Source: UBA3064 sp023258775 (lineage in GTDB: Bacteria > Pseudomonadota > Gammaproteobacteria > Burkholderiales > Burkholderiaceae_E). Taken from it: 64,000 nt of DNA. The notes under the pieces are model-generated. The model saw nothing but the letters and a program-made list of their open reading frames with translations, made no database searches and was not told where the DNA came from. Shown here one piece after another: positions 27,000 to 34,063 of the stretch (its first letter is position 1; the number at the start of each line of letters is the position of its first letter). A program made the translations under genes and the position numbers. The DNA is taken from positions 124,001-188,000 of the forward strand of contig JBIKXS010000002.1 in the NCBI GenBank assembly GCA_044355655.1. Direction: 5' to 3'.

Positions 27000-27995
27000 A
27001 TGTTTCGGTCTGCGAGCCTTGGCAAAGTATTCTTCGCACTGAGTATGGTGCTTTGTCAGTTCTTGGGCGCGCTTTCACCTGCACATGCGCAAAGCGACTA
27101 TCCCAACAAGCCAATTCGAATGATCATTGGATTTCCGCCGGGCGGATCAACCGATATTATTGGCCGGGTTGTTGCCACAAAGCTGGGCGATCGTTTGGGG
27201 CAGAAGATTGTCGTTGAAAACAGAGCGGGTGCTGGCGGAACCATCGGTGCGGATGCGGCAGCAAAAGCGGCTCCCGACGGCTACACAATCACGATTGGCA
27301 CAACCAGCACCCATGCAGTGGCGCCCGGTGTCTACACCAAGCTTGCTTATGATCCAATTAAGAGTTTTTCGCCAATTTCACTGGTTGCGATTACGCCTTA
27401 TCTTCTGGTTGTGAATCCAAAAGTAGAAGCGCAGAACCTCAAGGAATTTGTGGCGCTTGCCAAACGAGAGCCGGGCAAAATGAACTTTGCCTCGGCAGGC
27501 AATGGTTCAACCACGCATTTGTCGATGGAAATGCTCAAAGGCGCAGCTGGCATTGATCTACAACACGTGCCCTATAAGGGCAACGCGCAGGCAGATCTTG
27601 CGCTCATCGGCAACGAGGTTCAGGCCTTATTTGGCTCTATGCCCGCACTTTTGCAAAACGCTAAGGCCGGCAAGGTTCGGGCGCTTGCCGTTGGCACAGC
27701 TCAGCGCTCCCCGGCATTGCCGGAGGTGCCAACCGTTGCTGAACTTGGCTATCCTGGCTTTGAAGCAACTTTATGGCTTGGTGTGTTTGCACCCGCAGGA
27801 ACACCTAAACCAACCATTGATCGACTCAACAAGACCTTGCTTGAGATTGTGGCAACCGAGGACTTCAAAGCACTCATGGAGCGCAACGGTGCCGATCCGA
27901 TCAGCAACTCGCCTGAGCAATTTGCCTCAATGCTGCGTGCTGAACTTGAGCGTTATGGCAAGGTCGTCAAAACCCTCGGCCTACGGCTTGATTAA
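27000..27995 (+). CDS. TTT-family (Bug) substrate-binding protein
   Basis: This lone periplasmic receptor of 331 residues has a signal peptide ending 'LSPAHAQS', then 'YPNKPIRMIIGFPPGGSTDIIGRV', 'VENRAGAGGTIGADAAAKA' and 'QHVPYKGNAQADLALI', all classic Bug motifs. It binds a small carboxylate; the membrane partners TctA/TctB are not encoded nearby. The frame is open back to 26823, and a good ribosome site (GGAGA) precedes an ATG at 26850. That start would put about 50 extra residues before the signal peptide, so 27000 is preferred on protein grounds while 26850 is preferred on ribosome-site grounds. Confidence 0.85.
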   Translation: MFRSASLGKVFFALSMVLCQFLGALSPAHAQSDYPNKPIRMIIGFPPGGSTDIIGRVVATKLGDRLGQKIVVENRAGAGGTIGADAAAKAAPDGYTITIGTTSTHAVAPGVYTKLAYDPIKSFSPISLVAITPYLLVVNPKVEAQNLKEFVALAKREPGKMNFASAGNGSTTHLSMEMLKGAAGIDLQHVPYKGNAQADLALIGNEVQALFGSMPALLQNAKAGKVRALAVGTAQRSPALPEVPTVAELGYPGFEATLWLGVFAPAGTPKPTIDRLNKTLLEIVATEDFKALMERNGADPISNSPEQFASMLRAELERYGKVVKTLGLRLD

Positions 27996-28039
27996 GCTTA
28001 GCGCGCTCTTGATGCTGCTGTCTCAGTTCTCGACTGAGT

Positions 28040-28156
28040 GACGACTCGCTAGGTCTCGATTAAAGGACGACTCGCTTAGTCTCGATCAAGAGACGACTCG
28101 CTTGGTCTCGATCAAGAGAGGACTCGCTTGGTCTCGATTATGTGATGATTCGCTTG
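28040..28156. repeat. 26 bp tandem array copying the fur 3' end, about 4.5 units
   Basis: Units start at 28040, 28066, 28092, 28118 and 28144 (the last partial), each 26 bp, with a more diverged half-unit just before 28040. Read on the minus strand each unit gives the fur terminal codons Lys-Arg-(Ile/Val)-(Ile/Val/Leu)-(Thr/Ser/Leu) followed by a stop: TAA at 28138-28140 (the real one), TGA at 28112-28114, TGA at 28086-28088 and TAA at 28060-28062. Each unit also holds a GTCTC...GAGAC inverted repeat, so the array can form hairpins. Confidence 0.92.
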
Positions 28157-28536
28157 CTGCTTGCGAGCTGTTTGCAGTCGAGGCAACGGCCGTAAAGCGT
28201 CAGTTCATGGTCTTCGACGACAAAACCGCGAGGTGCAAGGTCGGATAATTCTCCAGGGCAGGCGTGAATATCAAAAACCCGCCTGCAACTCAGGCACTGA
28301 AAATGGTGATGATGGTGATGCCCCGAGGCTTCGTAGCGTGGGTTTTCCCCGGGAAGAAAGACTGGCTTTAACTCGCCTTCCTCGACCATGACCTTGAGGT
28401 TACGATAGACCGTTCCAAGACTTAGTGCGGGAACGATCGGTTTGGCTTGCTCAAGAATTTCCTGGGCGAGCAATGGCCGCGGAGACTCACTGATTATTTG
28501 GCGAATCGCTAATCGCTGCTTGGTAACACGCTCCAT
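28138..28536 (-). CDS. Fur family transcriptional regulator
   Basis: This protein of 132 residues has a winged-helix N-terminus ('KQRLAIRQIISESPRPLLAQEIL', 'SLGTVYRNLKVMVEEGEL') and a metal-binding C-terminal half with a run of six His ('SGHHHHHHFQC') and two CXXC motifs ('CLSC', 'CLDC'). That suggests a structural Zn site and a Fur/PerR/Zur-like sensory site; the sensed metal or signal cannot be told. An ATG at 28581 would add 15 residues and overlap the upstream permease gene, so 28536 is preferred. It is the last gene of the importer operon, which it may regulate. Confidence 0.88.
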   Translation of the reverse strand: MERVTKQRLAIRQIISESPRPLLAQEILEQAKPIVPALSLGTVYRNLKVMVEEGELKPVFLPGENPRYEASGHHHHHHFQCLSCRRVFDIHACPGELSDLAPRGFVVEDHELTLYGRCLDCKQLASSKRIIT

Positions 28537-28553
28537 GGTGCTGCCATGATAAT

Positions 28554-29318
28554 TCAATGCTGACTGCCGCGGTGTGCCCAAGCCGTTGTGTTTTTCTCAA
28601 CCATGCTGAATAACTCATACATCAGCATCGCCATCGCTCCAACAACAACTAAGCCTGCAAAAGCGAGTCCCATTTGCATGGCTGAACCTGCGCTGATGAG
28701 CAGATAACCGATGCCTTCGTTTGAAGCAGTCATTTCCGAAACGGTTGTTCCGACGAAGGCAAGCGTGATTGCTACTTTCAGCGAAGCGAAGAAGTAGGGC
28801 ATCGAACGAGGTAATCCGATCTTGATGAGTACATCCCATCGTTTTGCGCCCAGCACGCGTAAAACATCCTCGAGTTCGGGTTCAAGCGTTGCCAGGCCGG
28901 TCGCAATATTCACCATAATCGGGAAAAAGGAAATAAGAAAAGCAGTGAGAATCGCCGGCCCAATACCAATCCCAAACCAAACAACCAAAATCGGTACAAA
29001 GGCTGCCTTCGGCAGGGCATTAAAAGCTGTCATCAAGGGATAAACGGCTGCATAAGCTAGTCGCGAACTACCGATCGCAAAGCCTAAAAGGACGCCAACA
29101 ACAATGGCTAAACCAAAACCTGCCATGGTGACCCAGAAGGTTCGCCATGCATGAGCAGCGATCGTTAATTTATGTTCTAGAAATTGATCAACGATACGGA
29201 TTGGACTTGGAAAGATGAATTCTGAAATCTGGAACAATGAACAAATAGCCTGCCACAAGGCTACAATGACCAGAAGCAATACCCATGGTGATGCCTGTTC
29301 GATATGCTGTCGACTCAT
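28554..29318 (-). CDS. SsuC/TauC-like ABC permease
   Basis: This 254-residue permease has six transmembrane helices, with the EAA-type coupling loop 'TLEPELEDVLRVLGAKRWDVLIKIGLPRSMPYF' region and 'ALPKAAFVPILVVWFGIG', as in nitrate/sulfonate/taurine or pyrimidine-precursor importers. Its start overlaps the ATPase stop (ATGA) and it is 17 bp upstream of the fur gene. Confidence 0.92.
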   Translation of the reverse strand: MSRQHIEQASPWVLLLVIVALWQAICSLFQISEFIFPSPIRIVDQFLEHKLTIAAHAWRTFWVTMAGFGLAIVVGVLLGFAIGSSRLAYAAVYPLMTAFNALPKAAFVPILVVWFGIGIGPAILTAFLISFFPIMVNIATGLATLEPELEDVLRVLGAKRWDVLIKIGLPRSMPYFFASLKVAITLAFVGTTVSEMTASNEGIGYLLISAGSAMQMGLAFAGLVVVGAMAMLMYELFSMVEKNTTAWAHRGSQH

Positions 29319-30121
29319 GATGGATTAACCGTGCGAACCGCGCCAATATGGGCGCGCAAGTCGTGAACGAGTTCAGAGAACTGGGCGCTGTAGGTGATTT
29401 CAAGGTCACGAGGTCTTGGCAGATCGATGCTGCGTTTTTCTACGAACCGCCCCGGGCTTTGACGCATGACGTAGACCGTATCGGCGAGAAACACCGATTC
29501 ACGCAGATCGTGGGTGACAAGAATCACATTAAATTGCTGATCACGCCACAGATCTCTAAGTACGCACCACAATTCCTCCCGGGTAAAGGCATCCAATGCG
29601 CCAAATGGCTCATCAAGCAATAGCATCTTGGGTTCGTGGATCAACGCCCTACAAATACTAACCCTTTGTTGCATGCCACCTGACAATTGCCAGGGATACT
29701 TCTGTGCATAGGCTTTAAGACCAACAGATTCAAGCAATGCGAGCGCTTTACCTTCATAACGATCTCTTTCTTGTCTAAAACGACTTCGATGAGGTTCGAC
29801 GATCTCAAGTGGGAGCAATACATTGTCGATTGTTTTACGCCAGGGCAGAAGCGAAGGGGCCTGAAACGCCATGCCACTAATCTTCAGTGGGCCTTGGACC
29901 GCTTGACCGTCAACCATGATTCGCCCTTTGCTAGGGGGTTTGAGCCCGGTTGCGAGCTTCATGAAGGTGGACTTTCCACAACCTGATGGTCCAACGATCG
30001 CTATAAACTCACCTCTTTTTACATCCAAATCGATAGCCTCGACCGCAAACTGCCCTTGAGCAAGTAGTTGCGGTGAATAAGCCAACCACACATCCTCAAA
30101 CCTCAAAAAGGGATCGCTCAT
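29315..30121 (-). CDS. SsuB/TauB-like ABC ATP-binding protein
   Basis: This 268-residue ATPase has Walker A 'GPSGCGKSTF', signature 'LSGGMQQRVSICRAL', Walker B 'LLLDEPFGALD' and H-loop 'VTHDLRESVFLAD'. The ATG at 30121 overlaps the stop of the upstream binding-protein gene (ATGA), which supports this start over 30175. It powers the importer with the neighbouring permease. Confidence 0.93.
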   Translation of the reverse strand: MSDPFLRFEDVWLAYSPQLLAQGQFAVEAIDLDVKRGEFIAIVGPSGCGKSTFMKLATGLKPPSKGRIMVDGQAVQGPLKISGMAFQAPSLLPWRKTIDNVLLPLEIVEPHRSRFRQERDRYEGKALALLESVGLKAYAQKYPWQLSGGMQQRVSICRALIHEPKMLLLDEPFGALDAFTREELWCVLRDLWRDQQFNVILVTHDLRESVFLADTVYVMRQSPGRFVEKRSIDLPRPRDLEITYSAQFSELVHDLRAHIGAVRTVNPS

Positions 30122-31242
30122 CGTTTGGGCAGAATATCGAGGGTCTTCGCATCGGGCAGGTATTGACTGCTCCAAATTGCTGAGGCGTTCACCCTCGTTT
30201 TTGTGCTGAAGGCATCGGACACCTGACTGGCCATCAGCGCAAGTCTGGGCGGAAGGGCTTGTCCGAAGCCTTCTGATCGCGCATCGGGGCTGTTGATAAC
30301 CGATTCAACCGCAAGCTTTAAACGCCTTGTTTCAAGTGCTGTATTGATAATCCCATCGCGCGCTTTTACATACTCGATCGCCGCCTCTGGATTGGCAATG
30401 ACTTCCTTTGCCCCTTTGGTGAATGCAGTAAGGAATCGTTTAACCGCAGCGGGATTTTCTTTGAGAAATTTTTCAGAAGCAATAATTGCGTTACCGTAAA
30501 ACTTGACGCCGTGGTCGGCGTAGGGAAAGCTCACCACATCCTCGAGCTTCACACCTCGAGCTTCCAAATTGAGTAAGGAAGTAAAAGAAAACCCAGTGAT
30601 CGCATCAACGTCGCCGCGAGCAAGCATGGTTTCGCGCAATGGCGGATCCATGGCTGTCCATTGCACATTCGAAATTGCATTTGCTTTTTGGAAAACCGGA
30701 AAGGCCTTCCTGCCCGCATCGAAGACCGGCGCGCCAAGCTTTTTACCGTTCAAATCTTTCGGGCTCTTGATACCAGACTTCTTTAGGGCCATCACCGCTG
30801 CTGGCGTATTGTTGTACACCATCATGACCGCGACAGGCTTATTCGGCGCATCAGGATTATTGGCGTGAAACTCCATGAGTGCCGCTACGTCGGCAAAACC
30901 AAGGTCATAGGTGCCAGATGCAACCCTTGTCACGGTGCCGCCCGAACCGTTGCCGGCGTCGATCGCGACGTCGAGTTGGGCTTCTTTGAAATAGCCTTTA
31001 GCAGCAGGCAGCAAAAACAGTGCCGATGGTCCTTCAAATCGCCAGTCGAGTTGAAAGCGAACTTTGGCTTCCTGCGCGTGAGCCTGAGGGATTATTCCGG
31101 CTAGCACACTACTAAGGCCTGCAAGCGTGAGGCCTCGGATACTCTGCCGACGTGTTGGGCTTTCTAAGCTTGAAGAATGTGCTGCGGCATGTGAGTTGTA
31201 TGCGCTAGTTGCCGTTGTTAGGCCTTGGTGCTCGATTCCCAT
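30118..31242 (-). CDS. SsuA/NMT1-like ABC transporter substrate-binding protein
   Basis: This 374-residue periplasmic protein has a long N-region with twin arginines ('TRRQSIRGLTLAGL') before a hydrophobic stretch ending 'AHAQE', so Tat or Sec export is possible. The mature part ('VRFQLDWRFEGPSALFLLPAAKGYFKE', 'GNGSGGTVTRVASGTYDLGFAD') matches the NMT1/THI5-like and sulfonate-binding group. Comparable systems carry sulfonates, nitrate, taurine or pyrimidine precursors; none can be chosen from sequence alone. First gene of a four-gene operon. Confidence 0.9.
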   Translation of the reverse strand: MGIEHQGLTTATSAYNSHAAAHSSSLESPTRRQSIRGLTLAGLSSVLAGIIPQAHAQEAKVRFQLDWRFEGPSALFLLPAAKGYFKEAQLDVAIDAGNGSGGTVTRVASGTYDLGFADVAALMEFHANNPDAPNKPVAVMMVYNNTPAAVMALKKSGIKSPKDLNGKKLGAPVFDAGRKAFPVFQKANAISNVQWTAMDPPLRETMLARGDVDAITGFSFTSLLNLEARGVKLEDVVSFPYADHGVKFYGNAIIASEKFLKENPAAVKRFLTAFTKGAKEVIANPEAAIEYVKARDGIINTALETRRLKLAVESVINSPDARSEGFGQALPPRLALMASQVSDAFSTKTRVNASAIWSSQYLPDAKTLDILPKR

Positions 31243-31697
31243 TTGAATCTTCCTTCCTGTAGTTGTCTACTAATGGTACCAATCAGTAAAGCATCGATTT
31301 CGCTTTCTCCGAAGGCGTGCAGCCTCCCATTTACTGTGCAGAATGTGTGCCAGTCCATAAACTGCGCTAATGAGCTTAGCCCATGCGCTTGTGTAAGTAC
31401 AACAAAGTCTTGCTAGCCGGGATGATGTCTCTAAAGCGTGCGCAATGCACCAGATAAGGCCAAGTCGAGCGATCCTTCACCTTATGGACCGTGAAACCTT
31501 CAGGGCGATCATCCGATGGTTCAGGCATGCAACATGCTAGCTGAAAGCTGTCACAATGCCGACATAAGTCTAGTGTGTGACAAGCGGTATTCTGAATTGG
31601 GTCCCTTTGGACCGCCTCGTCGGCGTCACAAAGTTCAAGGAAACTTGATTTAGTCGTTTGCTTTCATCGATAAACAATAACTTCATAGGAACTTCTC
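31243..31697. other. 455 bp divergent intergenic region
   Basis: No gene is recognisable between the minus-strand importer operon and the plus-strand porin gene. A short hairpin GGTCC, loop CTTT, GGACC lies at 31600-31613. The region must contain promoters for both divergent units. I see no match to a known riboswitch and no tRNA-like structure. Confidence 0.5.
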
Positions 31698-32600
31698 ATG
31701 ATTCGTTTTTTAAGAAAAATTCAGGTAATCGCTGGAGCAATTCTTTTGTCCAGCCTAGCGTCTGGGTATTCTGTTCATGCTGCAGACTTCAGCGACACAT
31801 TCCTCGGCTACAAATACGGGAGCCGATTTGCCGACCCATATATTCAAAAAGACATCTCAAAAAACGTATTAAATTTCGGGCATGTTAGCGCTTACAAATA
31901 CGGATCCAACGTTATTAGCATTGACTACTTGATTTCGGACAAGAACGATCCAGCCCACGACCCGAGTAAGAACGCGTTAAACGCCTCAGTTACCGGCGCA
32001 ACAGAAGTCTATGCAATTTACAGGCATACCTTGGACTTCGGAAAAATTAGTGGGTCAAAGTTCAAGTTTGGCCCGATAGCAGGGATTGGATTCACGGCGG
32101 GTTTTGACGTGAATACAAAGCACGACGCAGGCTACAATTCCAAAAAGCAAATGATCGTTGCGGGTCCAACCTTTTTTCTAGGAGTGCCCGCAGGTTTTGT
32201 TAACGTCAGCGTGTTGCAGCTTTGGGAAAGTAATGCGCCGTTTAGCACGCTATGTTCGAGAGGCGTTTCGAGGTTTAGTTACGATCCCCATCCAATGCTA
32301 GATGTGGTGTGGGGCATTCCTGTGGGCACTTTTTTTCTTAAAGGCTTTGGCAGCTTCATAACGCCAAAGGGTTTGTTCGAACCTAACGCCTGTTTTGGTA
32401 CTCAATCGAAAACTGCTCCCGAGACACAAATCGATATTTCCCTTATGTACGACATGGCCTCGGTGCTTGGAACCCCAAAGAACACGTTGCAAGTTGGCGT
32501 TGGATACAACTACTGGCGTAACAAATTCGGAAATGATGCTTCGATAGTTCCCGGTGCGTTTGCGAGGACGCCAAACCTGAAATTTGAGTATCACTTTTGA
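31698..32600 (+). CDS. Tsx-like outer-membrane beta-barrel protein
   Basis: This 300-residue protein has a signal peptide ('RKIQVIAGAILLSSLASGYSVHA') and alternating aromatic/hydrophobic strands ending in a terminal Phe ('LKFEYHF'), the outer-membrane insertion signal. 'YKYGSRFADPYIQKDISKNV' and 'HVSAYKYGSNVISIDYLISD' resemble the Tsx/OmpK nucleoside-channel family. A nucleoside channel would suit the purine island that starts right after it, but that link is inference. AGGAA precedes the ATG. Its codon use looks more AT-rich than its neighbours. Confidence 0.72.
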   Translation: MIRFLRKIQVIAGAILLSSLASGYSVHAADFSDTFLGYKYGSRFADPYIQKDISKNVLNFGHVSAYKYGSNVISIDYLISDKNDPAHDPSKNALNASVTGATEVYAIYRHTLDFGKISGSKFKFGPIAGIGFTAGFDVNTKHDAGYNSKKQMIVAGPTFFLGVPAGFVNVSVLQLWESNAPFSTLCSRGVSRFSYDPHPMLDVVWGIPVGTFFLKGFGSFITPKGLFEPNACFGTQSKTAPETQIDISLMYDMASVLGTPKNTLQVGVGYNYWRNKFGNDASIVPGAFARTPNLKFEYHF

Positions 32601-32730
32601 TCTTATTTAGTAAAAGTTTGAAACGCATCAGGTATTCAGCCGCGAGTTTCATTTGATCTTCATAGACCCGAGTGGCAATGTTGTCGGGATACTGTTGACC
32701 AAATGGTGAAGACGTAAAGCCTTCAAGGTT

Positions 32731-34047
32731 TCACTTTGTCAGCCTCGGGCGGCTTTTAGCCGCTCGACCCAAAATAACGGTCTCATTAATATGGCGATCG
32801 TCTCCCAGCACGATCAAGCAAAAAAGTTGCTGTTCCAAGGTTTCACAAGCTTGCCAGCGTCGTTGAAGCAAAGGCGTTGCATGCGGGTCAATGACGATAA
32901 AATCTGCAACTGTGTTGATGCGTAAGCCATCTGCACAATCCTTCCATCCAAGCGCTCGAGCTGTGCCCGAACTGTGCTGCCACCAGAGCTTAATTGGGCT
33001 TAGAAAATGTGCTTGAAGCCTGGCAATCTCATAGGCACACATCATGCTTCGAAAGGGCGAAAATGATGAGCCACCGCCAACATCGCTTGCCAGACCCCAG
33101 GAAAAATCAGCTTTGCTAAAGTCAAAGAGTCCGCTTCCCAAGAAAAGGTTCGAACTTGGACAAACAGCTGCAAAGGCTTTTTTATCCTTAAGTAGCGCAC
33201 GGTCTTCGTCATCGATATGAATACAATGCGCCCAGATTGAGTGGGGCTGCAAAAGGTCAAGACGGTCATACACCGCGAGATAGCTGCGATCCTCTGGAAA
33301 TAGCTTTCTTACCCAGGCAAGTTCTTCTTGGTTTTCTGCAACATGCGACTGAATGCGCACGCCAGGGTAGGCACGCGCAAGTTCAGCGCATCCGCGCAGC
33401 TGCGCCTCACTTGAGGTGGGTGCAAAACGAGGCGTGACAACGTAACTTAGTCGCGAATGACCATGCCAGCGCTCAATCAGAGCTTGACTATCAAGCAGTG
33501 ATTGCTGGGTATCGTCGCGTAATCCCTCTGGTGAATGACGGTCTTGCAGAACCTTGCCTGCCATGATGGCCATGTCAAGATCGCTGCTCGCTTGCATGAA
33601 TGCGTCAACGGAGTTGGGATGCGAGGTGCAATAGACCGCAGCGCTAGTTACACCATGGTTGATGAGTTCATCAAGAAATAGATCAGCTATCAGCCTGGCA
33701 TGAGCTGGATCGCGAAAGGCTTTTTCCGCGGGAAATGTGTGATTTTCAAGCCAAGGTAGCAAGCCGTCTGCCGCTGATCCGATCACATCAAGTTGCGGGT
33801 AATGAAGATGAGGATCCACAAAGCCTGGAGCGATTATCATCCCGCGGTAATCGTGCTCGACGATCTCACCAGGAATGCGTGGCCTAATGCCTTGAATCAT
33901 TCCGCGCTGATCGACTTCCAGCACATGATTCTTTAGGAGTTGAGCCTGCTCTGGACCTTGGAGATGCAGGATATCGCCACACCATCGCTGGCAGTGATTG
34001 GAAGTTTTTTCGGCATTTTTGTCGGCTTGATCGACGACTTGATTCAT
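32731..34047 (-). CDS. guaD: Guanine deaminase
   Basis: This 438-residue amidohydrolase deaminates guanine to xanthine. Metal and substrate motifs are 'PGFVDPHLHYPQLDVIGS', the long 'FPAEKAFRDPAHARLIADLFLDEL' segment, 'QSHVAENQEELAWVRKLFPEDRSY', 'HCIHIDDEDRALL', 'CPSSNLFLGSGLFDF' and 'GLASDVGGGSSFS', all typical of GuaD. GAGGAA lies just before the ATG. It diverges from xdhA with only 16 bp between starts, and its product xanthine is the substrate of that enzyme. Confidence 0.95.
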   Translation of the reverse strand: MNQVVDQADKNAEKTSNHCQRWCGDILHLQGPEQAQLLKNHVLEVDQRGMIQGIRPRIPGEIVEHDYRGMIIAPGFVDPHLHYPQLDVIGSAADGLLPWLENHTFPAEKAFRDPAHARLIADLFLDELINHGVTSAAVYCTSHPNSVDAFMQASSDLDMAIMAGKVLQDRHSPEGLRDDTQQSLLDSQALIERWHGHSRLSYVVTPRFAPTSSEAQLRGCAELARAYPGVRIQSHVAENQEELAWVRKLFPEDRSYLAVYDRLDLLQPHSIWAHCIHIDDEDRALLKDKKAFAAVCPSSNLFLGSGLFDFSKADFSWGLASDVGGGSSFSPFRSMMCAYEIARLQAHFLSPIKLWWQHSSGTARALGWKDCADGLRINTVADFIVIDPHATPLLQRRWQACETLEQQLFCLIVLGDDRHINETVILGRAAKSRPRLTK

Positions 34048-34063
34048 AATTCCTCTATCTTAG

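Noticed and set aside
28040..28156. CRISPR-like array
   Set aside because: Units are directly adjacent with no unique spacers, diverge from each other and run into the fur coding end, so this is a tandem array.
28278..28330. Engineered His-tag in the Fur protein
   Set aside because: The six His residues lie inside the natural metal-binding domain between family motifs, a known feature of Fur-like proteins.
31243..31697. Riboswitch or small RNA in the long divergent spacer
   Set aside because: Only a 5 bp hairpin is visible and no known conserved core could be recognised by eye.
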